A stretch of DNA of 60,944 nucleotides from contig CAJOEI010000007.1 of NCBI GenBank assembly GCA_905233465.1, positions 1 through 60,944 on the forward strand, in the 5' to 3' direction. This DNA is from an uncultured Bacteroidaceae bacterium. GTDB taxonomy: Bacteria > Bacteroidota > Bacteroidia > Bacteroidales > Bacteroidaceae. Shown in pieces: positions 8,065 to 15,345 of the stretch. The position numbers and the translations under genes were made by a program. The notes below the pieces were generated by a model. The model had not been told where the DNA came from. It searched no databases and worked only from the letters and a program-made list of their open reading frames with translations. Every line of letters starts with the position of its first letter. Within the stretch, counting starts at the first letter, position 1.

Positions 8065-9330
8065 TTATTTTATGATCATTGGTTGGTAGTAGCGGGTTTG
8101 GTAGTTGGGCATGAGTTCGGGGTGGAGGATGGCGATGAAGTCGTGGAGCAGGCGGTCGGGGTGGAAGGGTGTCTGCTCGTAGAAATGATTGTGTGCCAGG
8201 TCGCAGCTCCAGATGGTGTGCTGCTGCCAGGGGCGGAAGCGGGTGTATGGCTTGTAGTCTTCGGCCATGCCGGAGTAGGTGAGTGGCTGGGCGCTGTTGT
8301 ATTTGACGAACCACACATCGGCATCACCGGCCTCGTCGAGCACCATCTCGAATGGCAGCGCCGTGCTGCCGCGGCCTTCGCGCGTGGCAAAGGCATAGTC
8401 GGCTCCGGCATCTGCGAACATGATGCCCATAGTGCTGCCGCCGCATGGCACAAACCACTGTCCGGCATACATCATCTCGGTGAGCACGCGCGGACGCGAG
8501 GCTGATGTGGCGGCGAGAGCTTTCAGCTCATTATAGTTTGCTTCCACAGAGGCAAAGATGCTGTCTGCCACGGCATCGGCACCGAAGAGTTCGCCGTAGA
8601 AGCGTATCCACTCGGCACGTGCCAGCGGCGAGGCCTCCATATACTCTGCACACTCCACGATGGGAATGCCCAGCCGCTCCACACGGCCGTAGCCGCCGCT
8701 GTGCTCAAAGGGTGTCAGCAGCAGAACATCGGGCTGAACGTCCATGATGCGTTCAATGTTGGGGTTCATGCCGTTGCCAAAGTCGGCGATGCGGCCTGAT
8801 GCCAGACCGTCGGTGACGGCCTGCAGGTCGATATATTGCTGCTCACACACGCCGGCGATGCTGGCGGCACAGCCCAGCTCGTCGATGAGTCCGCAGTGTA
8901 CGGCAGTTGCCACGCCTGCACGTTGCACGGGGACATGGATGACGGAGGCATCAGCTGGCACGCTGTCCTGTGAGGCCCGTGACATGAGTATGTAGCGATG
9001 TAGCACCTGCGTCGTGTCCCACGGGTCGCGTAGCGTCCACACGCTGTAGCCGTTGCCGCGCTGGCATGTGAGGTTGGTGGCATAGCGTAGCGTGTCGGCA
9101 GCCAGGGAGGATGGGGCCTTGCCGCCATCGTGGCAGCTTGTCAGGATGAGGGAGGTGAGGAGGGGGAGGAGGCAGAGGCGCCATCGGGATGACGACTCAA
9201 GGGCGGGGCGCCATCGAAATAACGTAATAACGTGATAACGGGATAACGACGCAGTAATGGGGCACCATCGGGATAACGTGATAACGTGATAACGTAATAA
9301 CGAGAGGCAATTTTTCATTTTCATTTTCAT
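8065..9330 (-). CDS. btuF: BtuF/FepB-type periplasmic binding lipoprotein with repeat-lengthened leader
   Basis: The mature part is a helical-backbone metal-chelate binding protein: a conserved VQRAGVATAVHCGLIDELG stretch, DFGNGMNPNIERIMDVQPDVLLLTPFEHSGG-type core (read in parts), and a C-terminal DVWFVKYNS segment. It would hand cobamide or siderophore to the permease at 6926. I chose the ATG at 9330 because it overlaps the receptor stop codon by one base (TAATG); ATGs at 9324 and 9318 are alternatives. The lipobox (LILTSC) puts the lipid-bearing Cys near residue 66, far later than usual, because the region before the hydrophobic core is lengthened by in-frame 54-base repeat units (9207-9308). 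Export with such a leader is unproven; an internal non-ATG start is possible. Upstream extension to 9585 is rejected since it would overlap the receptor gene. Confidence 0.8.
   Translation of the reverse strand: MKMKMKNCLSLLRYHVITLSRWCPITASLSRYHVITLFRWRPALESSSRWRLCLLPLLTSLILTSCHDGGKAPSSLAADTLRYATNLTCQRGNGYSVWTLRDPWDTTQVLHRYILMSRASQDSVPADASVIHVPVQRAGVATAVHCGLIDELGCAASIAGVCEQQYIDLQAVTDGLASGRIADFGNGMNPNIERIMDVQPDVLLLTPFEHSGGYGRVERLGIPIVECAEYMEASPLARAEWIRFYGELFGADAVADSIFASVEANYNELKALAATSASRPRVLTEMMYAGQWFVPCGGSTMGIMFADAGADYAFATREGRGSTALPFEMVLDEAGDADVWFVKYNSAQPLTYSGMAEDYKPYTRFRPWQQHTIWSCDLAHNHFYEQTPFHPDRLLHDFIAILHPELMPNYQTRYYQPMIIK
9207..9308 (-). repeat. 54-base repeat units inside the binding-protein leader
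   Basis: A unit opening with GGCGCCATCG at 9207 recurs as GGCACCATCG at 9261, 54 bases later; the body is a run of ATAACGTGATAACGTA. A second, incomplete unit runs to about 9308, and a remnant boundary lies near 9177. Because 54 is divisible by three the frame stays open, reading SRYHVITL more than once. The same unit occurs in the next gene at 11343-11406. Confidence 0.75.
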
Positions 9331-11432
9331 TAAAGTCTTATTTCCGCAAACACCTCGAAGTGGCGGCCGGGCATGGGACGTGAGAGCACTGTGACGTACT
9401 CCGAGTCGAGGAGGTTGTAGACCACGCCCTTCAGTGCTATGTGTGTGCGTCGCAGCTGAAAGTCTTTCTCCAGCATCACGTCGCTCATGTAGTATGGCTT
9501 GAGTCGTCCGGTGATGCGGCTGACGTCGTTGCTCGTTGTGGTGAAGCGTTCGCTGTAGCTGTGCCATAGGTAACGCAATGTCCATGACTTCCAGCTGAGT
9601 GCTGCCGTGGCGTTGGCCGAGTGCAGCGGCACATACACCAGCTGTTTGCCGCGCGAGGTGTCGGCATCATCAAGGTCGTCGCTGCGGTTTATGGATGGCG
9701 TGTAGGCGTAGTTGACGGTCACGTCGGCTTTCCATCCGCGTGGCAATGTCAGCGAGGGTGATGCTGTGGCTTCGATGCCGTAGTTGTGCACGCGTTTGAT
9801 GTTTGCCGGCTGCCAGAAGCCATGCACATTGGGTGTCCAGAGTATCCAGTCGGAGATGTGTGAGTCAAAGGCCGAGACATTGGCTTCGATGCCGAAGGCC
9901 TTGTCGTGGTGGCGCAGCTCCAGACCGCCGTCGTAGGTGAAGCCGCGTTCGGGCCGCAGGTCGGGATTGCCGCCAGGCTGGAAATAGAGGTCGTCCATCG
10001 TGGGATAGCGATAGTTGCGTGCCACGGAAGCCTTTGCGATGAGTTGTGTCTTGGTGCTGCTGACGATGGAGTAGTCGGCAAAGAGCGCTGGGATGAGTGG
10101 CACGAGATCCGTGGCATACAGCTCTTCGCGCAGGATGGCAGAGAGTGCCAGACGGCGTGTGACGCGGTACTTGGCCGACAGGCTCAGCGCGCCCTCCATG
10201 CGACCACGGTTGTAGTTGTCGCCGATGTGGAATGGCGTGCGGTCGTAGCTGCGCACATGGTTGTATGTCGCGCCGAGGCGTGCCGACAGCAGCCAGTCGG
10301 CAGCAGGCATGAAGTCGGCCTTGGCCTGCACGAAGGCTTGCTGGCTGTAGCTCTGCGACTGTGTGATGATGTTGCGGGCATCGCCGCTGCGGTGGGTATA
10401 GTAGTCGTAGGCAATGTCCTGCCAAGCGTAGCCGCCGCGGACATCAAGCGACCATGTTGCCGCCGGGCTGTGTTGCCACATGGCCACGGCGCGTATGGCA
10501 TCCTGCTGGTGTTCGTTGGTGAAGTCGGCGTCGTCGCGATAGTCCACGCTCAGGAAGGGCAGCCCTCGCAGGCTGTGGGTGAACCATGCTGCAAGGCCAA
10601 TGCGTCCGGCGTGGGGTGTGTCGTAGTAGGACTCGTGCAGCGCATGCAAATCGTGGAAGTAGCCGCTGCGGTTGTGCTCCGTGGGGTGGTAGGAACTGGT
10701 GATGTTGCCATCCGCGTCGCGCACATCAACCTTCTTGTCGTAGTTGGTGTAGTGGAAGTCGCCTGCGCTGGTGGCATAGCCCACGCGTGTGCTGTTGCTC
10801 CATCGACTGTTGCCGTATGTCAGGCGCAGGAACTGGTCGAAGGTGGTGTACGACCCCACGCCCTGTATGTACTGTGCCGACAGCCCGTGTTGGCGAACAG
10901 GCGATGTCGACAGCACCACTGCGCCGCCCAGACCGCCACCTGTGGCGGCGAGTGATGAGGCGCCATGCAGGAGCGTGGCTTCATCGACGAAATATGCGGG
11001 AATGGTGCTGAAGTCCACTGTGCCCAGCATGGGGGAGTTGATGTGCATGCCGTTCCACAGCACTTGTGTGTGTGCGGGTGATGTGCCCCGGAACTCGGCC
11101 GTGGACTCTGTGGCGCGGCCGTAGCTCTTGATGAATAGTGAAGAGTGTTGCGTCAGTATGTCGGACATCGACATGGCCACGTTGCGGTGGAGCACGGCTG
11201 TGTCGAGTGTCGTCTGCTGTATGCCTGTGTCGCTCAGTCGGCGTGCTGCCGAGACTTGCACCTCGTGCATGTCAGTGAGTGACTGGCAATGGACGAAGGA
11301 GGGGAGAAGGAGCAACAGAAAGAGAAGGCGCCAAGCGCCAAAGGCGCCATCGTAATAACGTGATAACGTAATAACGTGATAACGACACAATGATATGGCG
11401 CTATCGAAATGTAGACATTTCGATATCAACAA
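9330..11432 (-). CDS. btuB: TonB-dependent outer-membrane receptor, BtuB-like
   Basis: The product is a plug-plus-barrel TonB-dependent receptor of roughly 670-700 residues. The mature start has a TonB-box-like region followed by MSDILTQHSSLFIKSYG, a plug motif (FRGTSPAHTQVLWNGMHIN), the conserved barrel stretch YRYPTMDDLYFQPGGNPDLRPE, and the terminal strand ending in FAEIRL. It imports a large nutrient, here most likely cobamide, with energy from TonB. The start is uncertain: no in-frame ATG lies between the preceding gene and the hydrophobic segment (WRLLFLLLLLPSFVHC). Two in-frame TTG codons at 11432 and 11429 are the best candidates; the ATG at 11663 would overlap the upstream gene by over 200 bases. 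A 54-base repeat unit (11343-11406) sits before the signal peptide core. The stop overlaps the next start. Confidence 0.8.
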   Translation of the reverse strand: MLISKCLHFDSAISLCRYHVITLSRYYDGAFGAWRLLFLLLLLPSFVHCQSLTDMHEVQVSAARRLSDTGIQQTTLDTAVLHRNVAMSMSDILTQHSSLFIKSYGRATESTAEFRGTSPAHTQVLWNGMHINSPMLGTVDFSTIPAYFVDEATLLHGASSLAATGGGLGGAVVLSTSPVRQHGLSAQYIQGVGSYTTFDQFLRLTYGNSRWSNSTRVGYATSAGDFHYTNYDKKVDVRDADGNITSSYHPTEHNRSGYFHDLHALHESYYDTPHAGRIGLAAWFTHSLRGLPFLSVDYRDDADFTNEHQQDAIRAVAMWQHSPAATWSLDVRGGYAWQDIAYDYYTHRSGDARNIITQSQSYSQQAFVQAKADFMPAADWLLSARLGATYNHVRSYDRTPFHIGDNYNRGRMEGALSLSAKYRVTRRLALSAILREELYATDLVPLIPALFADYSIVSSTKTQLIAKASVARNYRYPTMDDLYFQPGGNPDLRPERGFTYDGGLELRHHDKAFGIEANVSAFDSHISDWILWTPNVHGFWQPANIKRVHNYGIEATASPSLTLPRGWKADVTVNYAYTPSINRSDDLDDADTSRGKQLVYVPLHSANATAALSWKSWTLRYLWHSYSERFTTTSNDVSRITGRLKPYYMSDVMLEKDFQLRRTHIALKGVVYNLLDSEYVTVLSRPMPGRHFEVFAEIRL
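11343..11406 (-). repeat. 54-base repeat unit inside the receptor leader
   Basis: GGCGCCATCG at 11343 recurs as GGCGCTATCG at 11397, again exactly 54 bases apart. The body is nearly the same ATAACGTGATAACGTA run found at 9207-9260. It lies before the hydrophobic signal segment, in frame, reading CRYHVITLSRYYDG. Confidence 0.75.
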
Positions 11433-11451
11433 AGGACGAAGGACAATGGAT

Positions 11452-12954
11452 TCATTCAAGGTGGCAGTCGCTGATGTAATAAATCTCTGTGCTGATGTCA
11501 CCCAGATTGGGTGTTGAGCCGATTTGTGCTGTCTGTATCTTGACGAAGTCGAAGTACTTAAGGTTTGCGGGCTGTCCGTCCCATGTGCGGGCATTGGACA
11601 CGCGGTAGTAGCCCATCTTGCCAGCTGGACCGTCGATGAAGTCCTGACCGAGGTTGTCGACATAGCCCCAGTCGTAGGGCGGGATGTCTGAGATGCCGAG
11701 GTTGTAGCTGCTGATGTCGGCCAGCCAAGAGCCGAAATATGTGCGCTCTTCGCCTTCGACCCACGGCTGCCAGTATGTGGCTGAGGGGTTCCAGTAGCTC
11801 ATATACGGCACATACCCTGTGCGGCCGTCGCAGTCGCGCCATGCTGTGGCCGAATGTGGTTGGGCAGGGCGATAGTATGTGATGGCGTAGTTGGTGCGGT
11901 GGCGCGATGTGCCGTATTCCGAGCCGGCCAGCTCAAACCACTGGTCATTGGGCAGACCGTCGCCGTTGTCGTCCTGACTCACCCAGATGATGCCGGGCTC
12001 AGACTGGTAGCTGAAGGGATTGCCGCGCACGCACAGGTCGTAGTCGTCGGCGCTGACAGGCACACTGTGGTCGAAGCCTGCAACGAGGTATCCTCCCTGC
12101 GAGCCCAGGCTCACCGACCATCGGCGGCTGAAGTGTGCCAGCACGCTGTCACAAGCCTGCTCGTGGGTGCAGTCGGCGGGATAGGCTTCGCCAACGATGA
12201 TATACCCGTTGACCTGATGGCCTGGGGCGGGGATGAATTCGTAGATGCGGTTCACCATAGCCTGGCCCGTAGATGGGCGCCGGTATGTTCCCTCGGGCGG
12301 ACAGACGTTGACGGTGAACTGCTGCTCGTAGCTTTGCCCACACACTGTGGTGCTGACGCTGATGGTGTGGCTCCCCTCCTGCCCGATAAAGACCATTGTG
12401 GGTGTGGGCGTGATGACTTGTTGGTCAAGCCCGTCAAAGCTCCACGTGTAGGTGAGGGTGTCGGGGGCGTTGCGGAGTATGGCCGCAGTGATGTTCACTA
12501 TGCGTCCGCGTGCGATGTTGATTTCTGTCCACGGGAAGCGCCATGCAAACGTGCTGTCAGCGGGCGGGATATCGGGTAAGGCTGCTGTGGCGCTGGCTTT
12601 AACGGTAATCTTGGCCTCGTCGGTGGCTGTGCCACAGCGGTTGCTGACATCAAGACGGATGAAGAACTCGCCTACGCTGTCGGCCTCGAAGGTGTAGTGG
12701 TCTTCTGTGCCTACAATCACATCGTCGCGCGTCCAGACGTAAGTGGTGGTCTCATCAGTGCCTGTGATGACAGGCACCAGCGTCAGCACCTCGCCTTGTT
12801 GAAGATTGAAGCGTGCCGATGGTTCGTCCCATGCAATCACAGGCACGGAACAGTCGTCAGGAACAGTTTCAGTTTCATCGGCGCAACCGATGAGAAGGAA
12901 AACTAAAATGGGAACGAAAACCTTAACGTTAACCATAACCTTATTTGTGAACAA
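11452..12954 (-). CDS. PKD-domain surface lipoprotein of the B12 locus
   Basis: The 500-residue product has a lipoprotein signal (VFLLIGC, Cys near residue 24). Two PKD/Ig-like domains follow, recognisable by TYVWTRDD near residue 90 and TYTWSFDG near 180. The C-terminal half contains an EF-hand-like calcium loop (DDNGDGLPND near residue 337) followed by WFELAGSEYG, a pattern seen in Bacteroidota surface proteins encoded beside BtuG and BtuB. It is probably anchored on the outer membrane and helps capture the ligand, but I know of no defined function. It lies two bases after the BtuG-like gene and 20 bases ahead of the receptor start used here, so co-transcription and coupled translation are very likely. 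Start: ATG at 12954; the Met six codons in is equally plausible. Confidence 0.75.
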   Translation of the reverse strand: MFTNKVMVNVKVFVPILVFLLIGCADETETVPDDCSVPVIAWDEPSARFNLQQGEVLTLVPVITGTDETTTYVWTRDDVIVGTEDHYTFEADSVGEFFIRLDVSNRCGTATDEAKITVKASATAALPDIPPADSTFAWRFPWTEINIARGRIVNITAAILRNAPDTLTYTWSFDGLDQQVITPTPTMVFIGQEGSHTISVSTTVCGQSYEQQFTVNVCPPEGTYRRPSTGQAMVNRIYEFIPAPGHQVNGYIIVGEAYPADCTHEQACDSVLAHFSRRWSVSLGSQGGYLVAGFDHSVPVSADDYDLCVRGNPFSYQSEPGIIWVSQDDNGDGLPNDQWFELAGSEYGTSRHRTNYAITYYRPAQPHSATAWRDCDGRTGYVPYMSYWNPSATYWQPWVEGEERTYFGSWLADISSYNLGISDIPPYDWGYVDNLGQDFIDGPAGKMGYYRVSNARTWDGQPANLKYFDFVKIQTAQIGSTPNLGDISTEIYYISDCHLE

Positions 12955-12956
12955 AG

Positions 12957-14087
12957 CTATTTGAATGCAAATCCATTGGGATTGATGCCTACACGGAATT
13001 GGTCAATGAGTGTGCCGTCGGCGGTGTAGCGCCGGACGATGCCTGCCTGTGAATAGTCCACGGCATCGGCAATATACAGTTCGCCGTTGGCGGGGTTGAC
13101 GCCGATGCCATATAGCTTATGGCGCAGGCCATTGTTGCCACGCTCGGCGGTGATGAAGGGTCGCACGGGAACGTGCGATGCTGTGATGTCCATGCGATAG
13201 ACATCGTTGTTGATGAGATAGAGCACTGTGCCGTCGGGACTTGTGGCCAGTTCCACACTGCCCTCGTCGGTGTCTAATGCCTGGTCCATCTCTATGGTGT
13301 GTGTGGCAGCGTCGATGCGGTAGAGGTGGGGGATGTTGTCTGAGAAACTGTCCTCGTCGGTGGCATAGCCGCCGTCGGTGACGACCCACAGCTTGCCCCG
13401 TGCATCGAGAACCATGCTCTTGGGTTGCCAGCTGCTGAGGCAGATGCTGTCTGTGACGACTTCGTGCTGCGTGTCCACCACGAGCAGCTTGTTGCTGTAG
13501 CTCCAGCAGTTGGTGAAGACTTCTGTGCCATATTGCACGAGGTGCTCTGTCGAACAGTAGCCGTATGCAGCGGGCTGTTCTGTAGCGATGCTCGCACAAT
13601 ATTCCATTGTCTGTGGGTTGAAGACAGTAATATATGGCGCATAGAGGTCGGTGACGTATGCGCGGGTGTCGCTGACGAAGTGGATGTATCGCGGATTCGT
13701 CATGTGCTGGGTCTGGCCAGTGGTGAGCTGGCCGCGCACACGGAATGTCGTGGCGTCTATGGCCCAGATGATGCCGCTGTTCTCGACAGCGATGTATGCT
13801 GTGCCGCTGTGGAGTGTGATGCTTTGTCCTGTGTCGCCCAGTCGGCGGTCGTTGGCCCGATAGAAGACAGCGTTCTCCACCGTGTGGCTGTCGGGGTCGT
13901 AGTAGGAGAGGGTAGCGTTGCCGGCATTGAAGTTGCCCTCGCACAGCACAAACACACCCGGTCCGGCAGTGTCAAAGGGTTCTTCTTCTGTGCCTGGGTC
14001 GGAATTGGAACATGCTGCCAGCAGCACAAGGGCTGCCAGCAGCATGCTTGAATGGACAATTGACAATGGATAATACACAATTGGCAA
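12957..14087 (-). CDS. btuG: BtuG-like surface beta-propeller lipoprotein (DUF5074 type)
   Basis: This 376-residue lipoprotein (LAAC, Cys near residue 26) opens with GVFVLCEGNFNAGNATLSYYD, matching the start of YncE/DUF5074 seven-bladed propellers, and continues with repeated blade motifs (SGTAYIAVENSG, SDTRAYVTDLYA, PDGTVLYLINNDVY, NGELYIADAVDY). In Bacteroides, BtuG proteins of this type sit on BtuB and bind cobamides extremely tightly. Together with the receptor, binding protein and permease downstream, this is the strongest evidence for B12 uptake at this locus. The first 14 codons come from a short-period repeat (14053-14097) and encode no positive charge. A second Met at 14045 directly before the hydrophobic core (MLLAALVLLAAC) is an alternative start. 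Confidence 0.75.
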   Translation of the reverse strand: MPIVYYPLSIVHSSMLLAALVLLAACSNSDPGTEEEPFDTAGPGVFVLCEGNFNAGNATLSYYDPDSHTVENAVFYRANDRRLGDTGQSITLHSGTAYIAVENSGIIWAIDATTFRVRGQLTTGQTQHMTNPRYIHFVSDTRAYVTDLYAPYITVFNPQTMEYCASIATEQPAAYGYCSTEHLVQYGTEVFTNCWSYSNKLLVVDTQHEVVTDSICLSSWQPKSMVLDARGKLWVVTDGGYATDEDSFSDNIPHLYRIDAATHTIEMDQALDTDEGSVELATSPDGTVLYLINNDVYRMDITASHVPVRPFITAERGNNGLRHKLYGIGVNPANGELYIADAVDYSQAGIVRRYTADGTLIDQFRVGINPNGFAFK

Positions 14088-14097
14088 TTGACAATAA
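14053..14097. repeat. Short-period repeat forming the start of the BtuG-like gene
   Basis: Alternating CAATTGACAATGGATAATACACAATTGGCAATTGACAA-type units (period about 9-10) cover the gap and the first 12 or so codons of the BtuG-like gene, giving the residues IVYYPLSIVH. Related sequence encodes part of the C-terminus of the 1508-aa protein (581-616). Confidence 0.6.
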
Positions 14098-14106
14098 ACG
14101 TTTCCT

Positions 14107-15078
14107 TTACAGCTTCACAACAACATTGTCGAAGGCGAAGTACTTAGGATGTTTGGTGCCATATTCTGAGCGGTCGCTGCCATCCATGGTGAATGTGAGG
14201 GTGTTGACAGCGCCGAGCGATGTGAGGTCGATGGTCTTCCAAGTGCGCAGGATGTTGCCGTCGCGAGCCAGGTCCACATCAAGTGACTGACCGTTGTCGG
14301 CGGTGATGGTGAGTGTGAGGTTGCCGCTCTCTGCCAGTGATGCAGCATAGCCGTCGCCGTTGAGCACAACGCCAAGCTCATAAGTTGTGGGAGAGATGTC
14401 CATCGACTTGATGACGCGGCTTGCGCCTTCGGGGAAATAAATGCTGGCATCGCAATAGACGACTGCGAAGTTCTGGCTGCCATTGCTCTCGGGCACTGCA
14501 AGCTGATATTCGTAAGTAGCGTGTTCTGTGATGTTGGCGTCAATATAGTTAGAGATGGCAACGCCGCCTTCGGAATAACCATACGTGCCGCCCCAAGCCT
14601 TGGTGAGTACGCTTGCCAGAGCTGTTGTCTGGTCAACCCAGCCGTAGTTGTATGCGTTGTCGCCATACAGCAGCGTGCCGTTGTACTGCGGTGAGTCGAT
14701 GAGTGCGTTCCATGATGCGCCCTCGAAGGTCAGTGTGGCAGTGTTCTCCACTACAGTGACCACGAAAGACTTCTGAACAGCGATGTCGCCGTTGGCCACC
14801 TCAATAACAATTTCGTATTGTCCGGCTGCCGGAGCTGTCCATTGCAGTGTGGGGGTGGAGCTAATGAGCTGTCCGTTGACAAACCACTTGTAGGTGGTGT
14901 TCTCGTCTACATAGATGTAGCCGGGAGTGAGTGTGAGGGTCTCGCCTTCGGCGATGGTGAGGTTGTCCGCTGCGGCGCCGAGCTCAATTACGGGTGTCTC
15001 ATCCTCATCCTTGGAGCATGATGTGATGACGGCCATGCTCATAGCGAGGATGGCGAATGAAACAAGATACTTTTTCAT
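14107..15078 (-). CDS. DUF4465-type lipoprotein, first gene of the B12 locus; candidate BtuH-like cobamide binder
   Basis: The start is ATG 15078 (MKKYLVSFAILAMSMAVITS then Cys 21), a standard lipoprotein signal; the frame open to 15171 lacks support. An N-terminal PKD/Ig-like domain (TYKWFVNGQ near residue 66) is followed by a DUF4465-like domain: TLTFEGASWN, GGVAISNYID near residue 170, FAVVYCDASIYFPEG and the closing YFAFDNVVVKL. Bacteroidota B12 loci encode extra surface-exposed cobamide-binding lipoproteins (called BtuH) with an N-terminal Ig-like and a C-terminal ligand domain; this layout fits, but the family match is from memory and unproven. A good promoter (15169-15199) stands before it and the leader is only about 85 nt, with no room for a cobalamin riboswitch. 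Confidence 0.7.
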   Translation of the reverse strand: MKKYLVSFAILAMSMAVITSCSKDEDETPVIELGAAADNLTIAEGETLTLTPGYIYVDENTTYKWFVNGQLISSTPTLQWTAPAAGQYEIVIEVANGDIAVQKSFVVTVVENTATLTFEGASWNALIDSPQYNGTLLYGDNAYNYGWVDQTTALASVLTKAWGGTYGYSEGGVAISNYIDANITEHATYEYQLAVPESNGSQNFAVVYCDASIYFPEGASRVIKSMDISPTTYELGVVLNGDGYAASLAESGNLTLTITADNGQSLDVDLARDGNILRTWKTIDLTSLGAVNTLTFTMDGSDRSEYGTKHPKYFAFDNVVVKL

Positions 15079-15168
15079 TGCAAAAATGTTTTTATTGGTT
15101 AATAAGAATTGTCTTCGCTGTTTGTCCTTGTCGCCATGGTGTGTGGGCGAACAAAGTTTAATGCGGCG

Positions 15169-15199
15169 CAAATGTAGTGCGAATTATTGGATTTTGAAA
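15169..15199 (-). promoter_or_regulatory. Promoter of the B12-locus operon
   Basis: On the minus strand TTTC (15196-15199) precedes TACATTTG (15169-15176) by 19 bases. Transcription should start near 15163, giving a leader of about 85 nt that contains no GCCACTG-type B12 box. It is back-to-back with the glnN promoter. Confidence 0.6.
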
Positions 15200-15267
15200 T
15201 AATATAATAAGGAAAAAGAGAAAAATGATGGAAAAAGTCAAAAAAAGGGAGAAAAGTGGCTTTGCGT

Positions 15268-15299
15268 CTTGCTGATGTTGCACGAATGGAGTACTTTTG
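15268..15299 (+). promoter_or_regulatory. Promoter of glnN
   Basis: CTTG (15268-15271) is followed after 20 bases by TACTTTTG (15292-15299), a full match to TAnnTTTG. The leader to the ATG at 15346 is about 40 nt. Confidence 0.6.
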
Positions 15300-15345
15300 C
15301 AACGCTAAGTGCGCGAAGAGTTAATATGTTAAGGAAAAGGTTATC

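Noticed and set aside
9906..10955. 349-residue open frame on the plus strand, antisense to the receptor gene
   Set aside because: Composition is that of a mirrored G/C-rich codon pattern (Val/Ala/Gly-rich, no domain); the receptor frame is clearly the real one.
11433..11663. Extension of the receptor to an ATG at 11663
   Set aside because: It would overlap the PKD lipoprotein gene by over 200 bases and add a Ser/Thr-rich non-signal N-terminus.
15254..15260. GCCACTT on the minus strand upstream of the DUF4465 gene, like a B12 box (GCCACTG)
   Set aside because: It lies upstream of the inferred promoter (15169-15199), so it would not be in the transcript, and an aptamer around it would have to overlap the glnN coding region. 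Last base also differs.
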